Part shown: piece by piece, positions 1 through 10,854 of the stretch | How the letters are laid out: each line of letters starts with the position of its first letter | How positions within the stretch are numbered: position 1 is the first letter of the stretch | NCBI GenBank assembly: GCA_029959085.1 | Contig: JARWIR010000007.1 | Coordinates: forward strand, 43,761,137-43,825,136 | Length of the DNA: 64,000 bases | Reading direction: 5' to 3' | Source of the DNA: Nemophila menziesii | Lineage: Eukaryota; Streptophyta; Magnoliopsida; Boraginales; Hydrophyllaceae | The notes under the pieces: model-generated | Database searches by the model: none | Seen by the model: only the letters and a program-made list of their open reading frames with translations | What the model was told of the DNA's origin: nothing | Translations under genes and position numbers: made by a program

Positions 1-330
1 AAGAGCTGCAATGCGTGGGATATTTTCAGCAGATTCACCTTTAGAGGCTGAGGCGCTCTGAGTACTTAAAGCTTGTCTACTAGCTCGTGATACTAACACG
101 AGTAATATAATAGTGGAGAGTGATAATCTTCTAGTTATGCATTTCCAATCTCGTAACTTGTAATATTATTAGTAGTATTTATATGATCTCTGAACTATGT
201 AACCCTACCTTTAGATGGTGTTGTAGAGATAGTAATAAATTAGCTAACCGGGTAGCTAAATATAAGTTTGCGTGCAACATGTTTAGCATGTGTCCTAACA
301 CGATCCCACGTAGGTTAGCGAGTTCAATTG
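1..330 (+). pseudogene. Decayed LINE-type RNase H domain
   Basis: Translated pieces read like the terminal RNase H-like domain of plant LINE polyproteins: an early SPLEAEAL piece (the conserved Glu), then IVESDN (the conserved Asp), then after a break SNKLANRVAKY, matching the usual D-x-x-A-N-x-x-A-K end motif. Stops interrupt the frame after EAEAL and after the Asp motif, so it cannot be translated as one protein. The 5' part lies outside the window. The 90-residue open frame from 183 is only the tail of this relic. Confidence 0.6.
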
Positions 331-1338
331 AAGAAGAGTCAATACCTTCGGGTATTGGCTATATATGTAACAACTTTTATTCTAGTTTAAAGGAAAGCTT
401 TTGGAAAAGAAAAATTAGAATCCTATCTGTTGTCCTTTTCATGATGTTTGATTAATAAACATGCGATAACTAGAACAATTTTGTAGGTCGAATTCTCAGG
501 ACTTCGTGGAAACTCCTTAAAAATGGTGGAATTTTTGACAGAATGTAAGATTTATCTACAGGATGAGATTCTATGAAAGATTCACTTAAGGTTAACCATT
601 TAGCACGAAATCTTTAAAGCTTTAAACTATAGTCTAATCGTGTTCACTTGCAGTTGTTTAGTCTAACATAGAAGTAGGCATAGAACTTTCATAACTAAGG
701 GACTAAACTGCAAAACTGGAAAACTTGTAGGAAGATAAGTTAAAGGATAAACGTGAATACGAGCACCTGGACAAGGCACTCCACATATTAGTGGAAGCTG
801 AATTTCTTAATGATGTCATGGAATCGCCTAATTATGATTGCATTATGATGTGGCGATAATAGAATACCTTTTAAAACCCATGGTATGAGATTTTAGCATT
901 ACTTTATTCATTTCGTATAAACTTTATACTGCAGTATAGATTTGTGGATGAATGAATGGATATTTACAAGAAGCAACAACTTAACTTTTTGTCTACCTGT
1001 TTATTTACTTTATTGACTATATCTGTAGTATTGCAACAACGTTATTTATCATGTACCTAGACAATACAAATGTTTGTGTAATACAATGTCTAAAGCTATC
1101 TCCCATACTTGCTAAACCATTCAACATCAGATTTTTTAATCGAAGGGTCGTTTAATTCCTTTGGTGTAGTAGGTCTAACTTGTTTACTAAATTGCAAACA
1201 AATGTGAAATCATGGACCCTTGCAAAGTCAATTCTCCACACGAAGTCTTATTAATCAGTACTCTAAAACTCTCTCTTCGGAAAGGGGTTATGGCTGGTAC
1301 TTGTAATACCAGTACTCCGTGTGAGTGTTTTGTATTAT
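331..1338. other. Intergenic, no recognised gene
   Basis: AT-rich sequence with no convincing coding frame, RNA gene or repeat. The last ~100 bases form the upstream region of the U2 snRNA gene. Confidence 0.5.
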
Positions 1339-1349
1339 ATCCCACATCG
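1339..1349 (+). promoter_or_regulatory. Plant snRNA upstream sequence element (USE)
   Basis: ATCCCACATCG matches the plant snRNA USE consensus RTCCCACATCG. It lies about 78 bases before the U2 5' end and about 33 bases before the TATA-like box. That four-turn spacing is the one known for Pol II-type plant snRNA genes; Pol III U6/U3 genes use about one turn less. Confidence 0.93.
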
Positions 1350-1382
1350 GAATATTTAAAGAAATAGAAGAGAATAGAAGAA

Positions 1383-1390
1383 TATAAATA
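1383..1390 (+). promoter_or_regulatory. TATA-like box of the U2 gene
   Basis: TATAAATA starts 34 bases before the U2 5' end and is correctly spaced from the USE for Pol II transcription. Confidence 0.85.
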
Positions 1391-1416
1391 AATGGGGCAA
1401 GTGAATGTTAAAGCTC

Positions 1417-1612
1417 ATACCTTTCTCGGCCTTTTGGCTAAGATCAAGTGTAGTATCTGTTCTTATCAGTTTAATATCTGATATGTGGGCCATCGGCTCA
1501 CACGATATTAAATTTATTTTTTGAGGGGGAAGAGTCCATCACGGTAGCTTGCTATCTGGTCTCTCGAGCGTCGCCTTGGTGTTGCACTATTGCCTTGGCC
1601 CGGCGCACCCCA
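1417..1612 (+). ncRNA. U2: U2 spliceosomal snRNA
   Basis: Starts ATACCTTTCTCGGCCTTTTG and contains the branch-point recognition stretch GTGTAGTATCTGTTCTTATC followed by the stem I/II region and a Sm-like AATTTATTTTTTGAG segment, all hallmarks of U2. The length from the canonical 5' end to just before the 3' box is 196 nt, the usual plant size. The USE, TATA box and 3' box are all present with normal spacing and I see no disruption in the conserved 5' half, so this is probably a functional gene rather than a pseudogene. The product pairs with the intron branch site in the nucleus. The exact 3' end is inferred from size. Confidence 0.95.
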
Positions 1613-1619
1613 CCATATC

Positions 1620-1626
1620 AGTCCAA
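1620..1626 (+). terminator. snRNA 3' end-formation box
   Basis: AGTCCAA, with a CA dinucleotide a few bases upstream, matches the plant snRNA 3' box CA(N)3-10AGTNNAA and sits 8 bases after the inferred U2 3' end. Confidence 0.8.
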
Positions 1627-1861
1627 TTTTCTCCTATTGTCTTATAAATCTTGCTAACTTGCTTCTAGATTTTAGCTTATCCATTAAATCATATTTTGTT
1701 ATTTTAAATATTTATCATAATTCTAAGTTTCTGTAAGACAAAATTCAGTTTTCAAATGGGCAATTTTTTGGATTTTTTACGGTTATTAGTGCAAGTATTC
1801 GAAATATTATTTGGAGAAAGGGGAATATTCATAAGTAATTGTTTGTTAAAGTTAGTATCAT

Positions 1862-1950
1862 AATTTTTTTTTTTTTGTTTACATAGGAGAGCCACTTTGG
1901 ACTCGGAGTCATTGACTCGATTCGAACCTGCACCACTAGATTGGTAGATT
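1862..1950 (-). mobile_element. tRNA-derived SINE fragment
   Basis: On the minus strand a Pol III B-box-like GGTTCGAATC is followed by a body ending near CCAAAGTGGCTCTCC and a run of A. The body matches the element at 45215-45330, so these are two copies of one SINE family. The 5' tRNA-like half is mostly missing here. Confidence 0.55.
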
Positions 1951-2022
1951 TTATACTCTTGAAACATTTAATATTTTACAAATTATTAATTGTCAACGCA
2001 CCTAACTATCTTTTTAAATTAG

Positions 2023-2107
2023 TTATATAAACTTGAAGTTCAAATGTTAGAAGCTTTTATGGAGTTATATAAACTTGAAGTTCAAATGTTAGAAGCTTTT
2101 ATGGATT
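2023..2107. repeat. Tandem duplication, ~42-bp unit x2
   Basis: The unit starting TTATATAAACTTGAAGTTC and ending GAAGCTTTTATGGA occurs twice back to back with almost no change. Confidence 0.9.
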
Positions 2108-2280
2108 AGTCCACTGAGCCCTTGGTCATTAGTCTACTGGCCAGAAGAACCTTGGTCATCTAATTTAGTGTTGTAGGTTCAAACTAAATTAATGATTTAA
2201 CCTTGGTCATCTAATAGTGTTGTAAGTTCAAACCAAATTAATGATTTCAAATCCAAAGTGGCTTTCTATCCAACACACAA
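2108..2280 (+). mobile_element. Probable SINE remnant with internal duplication
   Basis: A ~50-bp stretch beginning ACCTTGGTCATCTAAT and carrying B-box-like GGTTCAAACT/AGTTCAAACC occurs twice (about 2150 and 2202). It is followed by AATCCAAAGTGGCTTTC, close to the body of the SINE at 1862-1950 and 45215-45330 but on the plus strand. Confidence 0.4.
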
Positions 2281-2284
2281 AAAT

Positions 2285-3200
2285 AAATGATCGTTTAAAG
2301 TAATTTTAGATGTTCATATGTTTTCAGTTTTAGTCGAAAGCTTTTAACTCTAAGATGATCAATCTGTTTTGGGCTCATACTTTCTCGTATATACATAGCC
2401 AAACCAAAACAAATGGTAGTTGCTTTGAACTCTAACCATTGAATATGTTGCACATAACAAGTGTACAATTAAATCGAATTCAATCAAAGAATATTTGACA
2501 TAGATTGTAAAGAAAAATCTTGTTTGATATATCGATCATAGACCTTGAAAAAGAATACAACATGAATATATGATTTAATGGATACACATAAGCTACAATC
2601 TAAAAACACATTTGCTCGAATTTTAAAGGTATAAATACACATTCTGCTACAATCTATAGAAACAACTCGATTTTCTACATCACCATCTCAATTAATGGCC
2701 CTTAAACCACTTTTCTCAACACAAGCCATCACTTTAAATCTGCACAAGCGAATCATAAAATTTTGTTAAAATTTCAATAACTGAATACCGGAAAACATTC
2801 ACTGAAAATTAATGTAGTTGATGCTAATATTATATTATCCTAAACACACTTCTCATTCCATTAAAATAATGCTTAGTTATGTTTTGCAGAGAGTAGATTA
2901 GTTTGTAAATAACCATGAGAGTCAAAAGCTTGACATATGCTTTACGATTCAATTATTGTAACATAATAATGAAAATAATTGTGATATATAATCTCTACCC
3001 ATATGATAATTGAGGTTTCGATTCGAAGATAAATAGTATTTTGAAGCAAATATGACATGAGTGAATAGCTTATTAATGGAGATGAATATGCTGAACATTC
3101 AGAGGCCCTTATAAAGGACTCAAAAGCTATATATCTAATATTACTATTAGATCAAAGAGAAGCCTCACCTCAATTACAGTTGAGCTGAGATAAAATTAAG
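2285..3200. other. Intergenic, no recognised gene
   Basis: AT-rich, no supported coding frame or RNA gene. The right end probably contains the 3' untranslated region of the minus-strand gene ending at 3207. Confidence 0.5.
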
Positions 3201-3206
3201 CAAAAC

Positions 3207-3917
3207 TCAATCCCTGAGACCAAGTTCAAGCTCAAGCTCATCATCTTCTTCAAATAATTTTAGTAATCGAGCATATTGTTCTTCACGTTTCTTCTTTTGC
3301 CAAAATTTAAAGAGAAAAAACGATAAAAGTACAACCACCACAAGCAAAAAGCATATAATTAGTACATTACTGCTCTTATTTCCATTAGAACTTGAATGAG
3401 AATCTGATGTTGTGCCATTTTTGGGACTTGATGAATCATCAGATAAGCCTACACATATATACACCAATTCACTTAATAGATCAACAGTAACTAAATACGT
3501 TCTTAAGAATATACCTAAATAACTTATCATTTCTCATAAAACAAACTGATTATCAATTATTGAAACTATAAATCACAATTACTTAAGTATAATACTACTA
3601 CAAATCTTGTTTAAGCTAAAATAACAGAAGTAACCTTTTCTATTTCTTAATTTCATTACAAAGTTAGGTCACATCTGATCTGAGAAATAATTCAACCACT
3701 CAAGGATAGTATCAATTCGATACAAACATATAAGTGCGAATCATGAAATTGAAAATGATTTGATCAATTACTGAGATCTACTAAAAAGAAAACGAGGATT
3801 TTCGTATCATTTGATTAATTTGGGATATTATATAAACATACCTGAAATAAATTGTAGAAAAAATGAAGAGAGAAACAGAAGAAAATTTAACCATCTCTGA
3901 GATGAGATCTCTCTCAT
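3207..3917 (-). CDS. Small predicted type I membrane protein, unknown function
   Basis: Two exons on the minus strand: 3917-3842 and 3448-3207, joined in phase 1 at a good GT-AG intron (donor GTATGT, acceptor GTGTAG), giving 105 residues. Exon 1 supplies a hydrophobic signal-peptide-like stretch (residues about 9-24). Exon 2 encodes a short Ser/Asn-rich segment (27-52, with one NGT sequon at 36-38), one strong membrane helix (54-73), a basic stop-transfer KFWQKKKREE patch and an acidic Glu-rich tail. The expected topology is secretory-pathway membrane with the tail in the cytosol. I do not recognise the family and assign no function. The splice model is inferred from sequence alone, but the signal peptide appearing exactly at the first Met of exon 1 supports it. 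Confidence 0.65.
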
Positions 3918-4141
3918 TGTCTGGATATTTCTCTTTCGTTTTCTTTGCGTAGAGCTTTTTTAATTTATTTTTATAATTATTTTTTCTTGGCTTTTTTATT
4001 GTTGAGATTTTGAAAACTACGCAACCTATATTGGAAAAAGAATTGAAGTGCCGTCGGCTATGGAATAATTGTCTAGAAGAGATTATGTTTCTACGAAATT
4101 GCGTTTTCCCACACCGTAGTTTTGATATTACGATTTGGACC

Positions 4142-4336
4142 CTCAGATTGTTTTCTTTTTTCGATGTATGGGTGTCCAGGCCAGTTTAAGCGCACCACGA
4201 CTAATCCAATAGAAAATATACACGCCTCCTCATGCATACTTCCACTTAATCAGAACTAGGTTACCCATGTTCAGGGAGGAGACTCGAACCATGCACCCCT
4301 TGCTTACCCCCTTTAAGGGCTCAGATTGTTTTCTTT
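4142..4336. repeat. 17-bp target-site duplication flanking a SINE
   Basis: CTCAGATTGTTTTCTTT at 4142-4158 is repeated exactly at 4320-4336, on both sides of the SINE at 4159-4319. Confidence 0.9.
4159..4319 (-). mobile_element. Complete tRNA-derived SINE
   Basis: About 161 bp on the minus strand. It has a B-box-like GGTTCGAGTCTCC near its 5' end and a 3' domain reading TCGTGGTGCGCTTAAACTGG then CCTGGACACCC, which resembles the conserved end of several plant SINE families. It ends in an A-rich tail. The perfect 17-bp duplications on both sides show target-primed reverse transcription. The element was mobilised by a LINE enzyme; which LINE is unknown. Confidence 0.8.
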
Positions 4337-4362
4337 CTTATATCATACGAGTACATAAATTA

Positions 4363-4618
4363 CTCCCTCCGTTTCAAAATGTTTGTCCACTTTGCTTTTC
4401 ACACAAATTAAGAAATGTAATTATTGCACTCCCTATTACAAAAGTACCCTTCATAAAGTGCCTTGATATTTTAAATGTGTATTGGAAACATAAATTTTAA
4501 TTTTTTAATGAGGGTAATAATGAAAAAAATAGGTAAAAAGTGTCTTGATATTCTAAGTGGACAAACATTTTGATATTACATTTTTAGTAAGTGGACAAAT
4601 ATTATGAAACGGAGGGAG
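4363..4618. mobile_element. Stowaway-type MITE (Tc1/mariner)
   Basis: 256 bp bounded by TA dinucleotides (4361-4362 and 4619-4620). The terminal inverted repeats begin CTCCCTCCGTTTCAAAATG on the left and end GAAACGGAGGGAG on the right, the standard Stowaway termini. The inside is non-coding and AT-rich. A relative lies at 30810-31104. Confidence 0.9.
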
Positions 4619-5469
4619 TAATAGAGTTAATATTTTCGTTATCTATTTTTATTATTTAATTAGGAATAATATTATTAGAAAAAATAAAAAAAAATGTCTT
4701 GATAATGAAAAAGGACAAATAATATTGGACACCTCATTTTAGTAGAAAGTTAGACAAATAAAAATAATCAAAAAAAAATATCTATTTTTATTTACAATTT
4801 CTAATTCATCCAGGTGTTACCACTTATATCTATATAGAAATGTATACAAATACTTTAACTACAACAGTTACATCGAGAATAGTTTGAAAACATTATTTTT
4901 TAATGACAATTTTTGCAAATAACTAACTTGTTATCCTTACATGATGGATTTTTTTTATTAAAAAAAGATATATGGTGAATTCTAGAAAAGTACGATCACA
5001 ACTCGTTGTGGTAGAAAATTTTCACCGTGACAACATATAGCAGATATAAAATTTTCACTTCCCAAAGTTCTAAAATAATTTTGATGTGACAAAGACAATT
5101 CTCCATGTCATTAGATTTACTCAATATATAATTTACTCCTAACATCATAAGATTTTATCAAGTATAGCATGTATCTTCATCACGTTAGCGTAAAGGATAC
5201 GAGAATTGCGTATTTTCCAAATATGTAAATGTCGCTTCAAAAAATAATTGTATTATGGTGTATTGGAAACCACCTAAATCTACTAAGATTCTCTAAGAAC
5301 TGTAGTATATTCTCCCACTAGTCCAACAAAGAGTTAATAAACGAAATCTTGTTACACGACTTTCAGATACAATTTATAAAACTACACTCAAGAAAGAGGC
5401 AATGTCATGTTCCCGTGCTCGTTTCTTGGTCTGCAAGCATGACTTTATTGTAGGCGTACAAAAATTCAA

Positions 5470-5651
5470 GAGTAATGCTATATATCACCCCTTCACCCCT
5501 TCACCCCTTATGTGGAGCCTATGTGGCATTAAATAAAAAAGAGAGAAAAAAGTTATTTAAGAAAGAGAAACATTATGATTGGTTTTTGAAACCTCCACAT
5601 AGGCTCCACATAAGGGGTGAAGGGGTAAAGGGGTGATATATAGCATTACTC
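5470..5651. mobile_element. Mutator-type MITE with 9-bp target duplication
   Basis: 182 bp with long, nearly perfect inverted arms (about 57 bp each) beginning GAGTAATGCTATATATCACC. The sequence AAAATTCAA flanks it exactly on both sides (5461-5469 and 5652-5660); a 9-bp duplication is typical of Mutator-like elements. No coding capacity. A same-size relative with related termini is at 45372-45551. Confidence 0.9.
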
Positions 5652-5660
5652 AAAATTCAA

Positions 5661-7570
5661 TTGGGTATCTTTTTAAATATCCCAAAATCATTAACCTAGG
5701 ATATTAGTTTAAGTTTACTTGTATAAATTACGTAATTATCTCCTCCACAATCAATGTGATAGGAGGGAGTATTACACATTACAACACATGAAGAACTTGT
5801 GTTTTCACTAGGATTACATAGTCACCTAGGATCTACCAGGTAGTGCAAGATTTTAGAGGTAGATAAAAGAGGTCCAAGAGATGGTTCCCACCCAACATGT
5901 GTAGCACTTTGTCCTGCACATCACTTTGTTCCTAATACCGACTAGTGACGGGCACTCAATGTCATTTTGTGACACCCCATACCCGTATCACGATATGCGA
6001 GCACGACTTGCATTTAAACTTGAGAAAATATTCATCTTTGTCTTTTTTTAACTATTCTAAAATGGTTAACACATGAAATTAGTTTAAGCTTACCATACTC
6101 GTATAAATTATATTATTGTTTCTTCCCTAACCGATGGGGGAATGTGATCTCTAGTTTTACTACTAAAATGACAAACTACATATGAAGCAGAGTTGATTTT
6201 GTTTCTCTGTCGTGTTTGTCTCAATCACCGGGGATCATACAAGTTCGAGGGAATCGACTAACGACTAAGTTGACATTGAGGAGCGCTTAGGCAATGACTA
6301 TAAGAAAGTACATTGTTCCAATTGTGAATATTTAGTAATCAAGCTCGTTACTTTGACAAGACAATTCTGGATGCGAGACTATATAATATGGATAAAAGTG
6401 AATCATTTAGGAAGCTTCCTAGATGTAGGAATAGGGAAATTGATTGTTGTTTGTTTATGGTTTTAACTTATTTTCCATGGATAGCGTGTGTTAATTCCGT
6501 TTTATTAAATTAATTTTAATAAAACGTTTAATTTTCAGAAAGAAACATATGAAGGGGTTAGCATGGTAACTTGTGCATAATTAAAGGATAAAAGGTTGAA
6601 AAAATTAAAATAAAGGAAAGATATATGACACTAATGTTTCTTTAAAGGTATTTTAAAAAATTGATTGATGGTGGTAGTAAGAAATTGTAGTACAGTTTTA
6701 AAATAATCGAGTATATTTGTTAAGGATTGTTTTTTAAGAATTTTATTAAATTATCTATTAACAATTAATTTTTTTAAAGGATTGTGTTTGATAAATGTTT
6801 TTCTTTATCATTTACTGTCTCAATCTTTAAAAAAGAAAAATACTTGTTAACCATTCTTAGAAACTTATTGGGCCAAATTAATATATTTGATATAGTTGTA
6901 AAATTTACCATAATTATTTGAACTATTTCCTAAATATTGGTAACTTAATTTTGATTTATATAAAAATTCTGCTTTATTATATAGATATACATTAAAAAGA
7001 CGTGTATATTTTATAAAATTAATTATAATGCATGTAAGATGGTCCGGATTATCTACGAAAAAATACAATAATTTTGCATATTGGTAACAAAAGCTCAAAA
7101 GGGATCTTTGACCAAAAAAGAAAAACCTTATTCTACTTCCAACACGCTTATTTTTAAACAAATTTGGCATAAGATAGCAGATGAAGTTACGTTGAAAATG
7201 ATTTACACGCATTTTTTCATCACTAGTATCGTTGATTAATTCAACTTTTGGTTATAGTCAAATGCTCAAATACGATAATATCATAACGCTACAAGGCCGA
7301 TCAAGTTGTCCATTTGTGAATTTTGCCTTTAATTTGGTGATGTAGATAGCGGGTTCATTTAATTGAAAAAAATATAAAGTTTTACTTGTAAAAGTTTTGA
7401 TTTTTTAACAATACTTTTTTTAACATACTTTTTTTTTTTTTAACAAACTATCTTTTTTCTCCATTCATATGAAGTCTTAACAAGACCAATAAATTAAACT
7501 AACTTACTAAACTTCTGAAAAAGTGTACAAAATAGTTCTAGGAGTAGACCATCAGCATTTATCCTTCGTA
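5661..7570. other. Intergenic, no recognised gene
   Basis: AT-rich. A lone GGAGGGAGTATTA at about 5762-5774 resembles one Stowaway terminus with no convincing partner. Nothing else is supported. Confidence 0.5.
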
Positions 7571-7578
7571 AGAAACTT

Positions 7579-7959
7579 TTACACCCCATCCGGGGGATCT
7601 TCATAGTATACCACATCGCCTTCTATATGCGTTCTCAATTTTGCCATAAAATCCGCGCAATGATTGGCTTTCTTATATATGTGGACAAGCTCAAAACCCG
7701 TATGATTTATGAGGATATCTCTACATTCTAAGAGAAGTGTATCTAACCAATCCCCATTGTTCTTACCGTCTTTCATAAACGCATGTAACGCAAGCGAATC
7801 AGTTTCGACAACTACCCTTTCATGACTTCTCTTGATTGCCAAAAATATACCAAAATGTAACGCGATTAACTCCGCTTGAAACGCCGAACAAACCATAGCT
7901 GGACTCGCGAAACCACCTAAATACTCCCCTTTTTGTCCCTGAATAGACCACCAACACAT
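7579..7959 (-). pseudogene. RNase H-like domain fragment of a retroelement
   Basis: A 126-residue minus-strand frame has the plant RNase H-like (RVT_3) pattern: AFQAELIALHFGI with the catalytic Glu, VVVETDSLAL with the catalytic Asp, and HIYKKANHCADFMAK with the last Asp. The first strand with the leading catalytic Asp is missing or cut, and no reverse transcriptase frame adjoins it. It is most likely a 5'-truncated LINE remnant, though free-standing RNase H-like genes of this kind exist. Confidence 0.6.
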
Positions 7960-8289
7960 ACATACTAAATGACATTCATAAAATATTTACTTTTTACTAA
8001 AAAATTTTATAAAAAGTGGTCTACATTAATAGGCCTAAAGTTAATAATGTTCATTGAAAAGGTTTATTTACCTTTAACTTTATCCTTGGTAAAAAATAAC
8101 TCATTATAGACCTTCAAATATAAGATTACTTTTTCTTACGATAATCGCGGTCTTGTCTCATAAACTTTTGGGCATAGATTTTAAAAAATATATAACGAGT
8201 TGCATTTAATCGAGGGTTTAAGAACAATTAGCTAATACAGTTACTACATAACTATCACTGACAACTAAGAAAACTCCGGTCAGTTGAGC

Positions 8290-8660
8290 TAACAAAAAAA
8301 TGATTTTTGATCATGGCTGGTGGCAGAGTAAGAACAAAGAGGTTGATCCTGTTGAGTTTACAATGCTGAGTTTCCAACTCGTGAGCGTCAAGCTGACTAG
8401 TGAATGGTGGTCGTGAATGTTGTGGCGGTGGTGATCGAAGCTCTATGATCTTAAGCTAATTTTGCTGGCGGTTCGTGAGCTGAAGAGGCAGAGAGAGGGA
8501 TGAATGTTCGAAGACAAGAAATCGCCATGGAACCTTAAATTTGCCCCTGGAGATTCATTATTGGTGGTGGTGGTTTATGATCAAAGGTCTCAATTTATTC
8601 TTGGTTCGTGGTAAAGAGGTGATATGTGGAGTTAGTGAGCTGAGGAATACGAGTGACATC
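8290..8660. repeat. Copy 1 of a duplicated ~270-bp segment
   Basis: From about 8400 the segment matches 10855-11115 in the same order and direction: ATGATCTTAAGCTAA, GGATGAATGTT, GAGATTCATTATTGGTGGTG, and ATATGTGGAGTT then GAGCTGAGGAATA. Its richer GC and broken frames resemble the bodies of the gene-like repeats elsewhere in the window. Confidence 0.75.
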
Positions 8661-8880
8661 ACATCATCTGTCTAAATCCCATCAACTCCCCAAATTCCAT
8701 CAATTGACTAAATCTGATCAACAGTATAAATCCTATTAAAAGACTAAGTCTTATCAACAACGTAAATCCCATAAGGTGTCTAAATCCAAACATACTATAT
8801 CCCATCAACATTCTAAATCTCATCAGCTGTCTAAATCTCATTTGACTAAATACAATATAACAGAAAACAGGTAACTTCAA
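8660..8880. repeat. Degenerate short tandem repeat
   Basis: A drifting unit of about 22-24 bp around CTAAATCCCATCAAC is repeated roughly nine times. The minus-strand frame through it gives a repetitive LMGF-type peptide that is an artefact of the repeat. Confidence 0.7.
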
Positions 8881-9449
8881 GTAATTCCAGTAACATACAT
8901 ATTAATACGCAAGTAATCTCATTAACATATAAATCACAAAACACTACACGTGACAACAAATTATACACACACACAGACACACACACTTACACACATATAT
9001 ATATCCCATCAGTCTAAAAACAAGTATAAAATAACGTCAACAAATTTAACAAAAACAATTGATCTGCTAAGTCCATAAGCATAACAATTAACTTGATAAA
9101 TCCCTAAGCATGACGATGGGACCAGTCCCATTAACATACAAAAATAACAAAAAAAATGATAGTTTATAACAAAAAACATATAATATGATGCATTACAAAC
9201 AACATATGATATGATGAATAACATCACAAATTGAAAACATAAACAAGAAAGCTTTTTGAAAAACAAAAACAAACAAAATAAATTCAATACACATTATATA
9301 GAAAAAGTAATAAGTAAGAAGAAGATAACCTGGATACTGCCAAAAAGTTTAAATCAAACTGGAGAAGATAACCTTCAATTTAAGTTGAAACTTAAAAGTT
9401 TGCGAAACGGGGAAAAACAGAGAGAAGAATTGGAGAGTTAAAAAATTGA

Positions 9450-9790
9450 TAAAATGAGTGAAAAAAAAATCATGACTACAGGAACCTTAGCTTGGAAAAA
9501 TTCACGAGTAAATGAACCTTTGTATGGAAAGATAAAAATTCGAGAAAAAACCATGAAAATGAGTGAAAAAAACCGTGAAAATGCGTGAATACACACTAAA
9601 ATGGAAAAATCCATGAATACAAGAACATTAGCTTGGAAAAATTCACGAGTACAAGAACCTTGGTATGAAAAGTGAAAAATTCGAGAATAATTCATGAAAA
9701 GTAAGTGAAAATACCGTGACAAATGAGTTAATACACATTAAAATGAAAACATAGAAGAAATACATGAGTACAAGTTCCTGAACATGGAAA
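9450..9790. repeat. Imperfect tandem repeat, ~155-bp unit
   Basis: Two to three copies of a block containing TTAGCTTGGAAAAATTCACG, then AGAACCTTGGTATG-like and GAAAATGAGTGAA-like pieces. The frames through it are spurious. Confidence 0.7.
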
Positions 9791-9829
9791 TCAATAGTGA
9801 AAATGCTTGAAAAATTAGTTACTTGCAGT

Positions 9830-10140
9830 GAGGGTGAAGATTGAGGAAGAAAGGAAAAGATCGGTAAGTGATAAAGGAGAAGGAAGAAAGAAAGAGATGA
9901 GGAAGAATGAGGGAGAGATGAGATAGAGATAGTGAGGATCAGTGGTAGAGTAAGGAAGAGTGAGTGTGTGAGAAAGAAAGAGATGGGGTCTTTGATAAGG
10001 TGTATATATATATATATATATATATTAAGTAGTGTGTAATATATAAATTAAGTAGGAATAGTTTAATCTATTTAGAGTTTAAATAAAAATAAGGACTAAT
10101 GCTCAAGAAACCTCTCAAGTTAGAATTAATTCTCCCTCAC
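9830..10140 (-). promoter_or_regulatory. Promoter-like tract: TATA run plus pyrimidine-rich leader
   Basis: On the minus strand a (TA)n run (about 10003-10026) is followed by about 150 bases of almost pure pyrimidine (9850-9990), as in leaders of strongly expressed plant genes. No supported coding frame follows. The arrangement copies that of the gene-like repeats at 40.4-45.0 kb and may be a diverged member, with 8290-8660 as its body. Confidence 0.35.
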
Positions 10141-10199
10141 CACAACCATTTTTTTTTTTGTCATAAAAGGCATTATGTATTTTATTTTTATTATATTTT

Positions 10200-10325
10200 G
10201 CTCATAAAAAGAGCAGTTTGAGTTATGGGAAGCTTCCCATAACTTCAATTTTGAGATATAGAAAACTCCCAAAACTTAAAATTTGAGTTTTGGGAAGCCT
10301 CTCATAACTCACTATTCTTTAAAAA
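10200..10325. repeat. Palindromic repeats around GGGAAGCTTCCC
   Basis: The motif GAGTTATGGGAAGCTTCCCA is palindromic at its centre. Related pieces (AACTCCCAAAACTTAAAATT, TTTTGGGAAGCCTCTCATAA) follow within 100 bases, so the stretch can fold on itself. Confidence 0.6.
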
Positions 10326-10614
10326 AGATAGTATCTTTTACAGAATATTGGACAAAGTTGCAGAGGTTTATTGAGCATTAACCCTTTAAAGAATTCACTT
10401 ATAAATATTTTGTGGAATTTTTTGTTAAGTAAGATGATTAGACTTAATATTTTATTATTTAATTTTGTAGGTCATAATTTATAATATTTATTAAATTAAT
10501 TTAATTTACTATTATATGTCAAATTATATGTTATAAATTTTTCTTATAATATTTATAATACAATTTTTTTTTTCACAATTACTACGTGGAGGGTAACAAA
10601 TACAAAAACATAAC

Positions 10615-10760
10615 TCAGTTGAGTTAGCTTAACTGGCCAGTGATTTTTTTAAAGCATACATAAGAAGACTTTTATATTCTCGTGGAGTTAGTCTAGTGCT
10701 CGTAAATAACCCGTAGTCGTGGTGCACGTGAATGGCCCGGACCACCCACATACGGAAATA
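10615..10760 (+). mobile_element. SINE-like remnant
   Basis: Contains GTTAGCTTAACTGGCCAGTG, an A-box-like tRNA relic, and then CGTGGTGCACGTGAATGGCC followed by CGGACCACCC, which parallels the 3' domain of the complete SINE at 4159-4319. No clear B box or target duplication was found. Confidence 0.4.
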
Positions 10761-10854
10761 AAATTACATAATCACTTAATACATAAAATGTAAAATTATA
10801 TAAATATAGCGAGAACATAACAAAAATAGTATTGAATTATATAACAGATTTCGT

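Noticed and set aside
5755..5775. Third Stowaway MITE
   Set aside because: GGAGGGAGTATTA matches one terminus but no inverted partner at a sensible distance was found.
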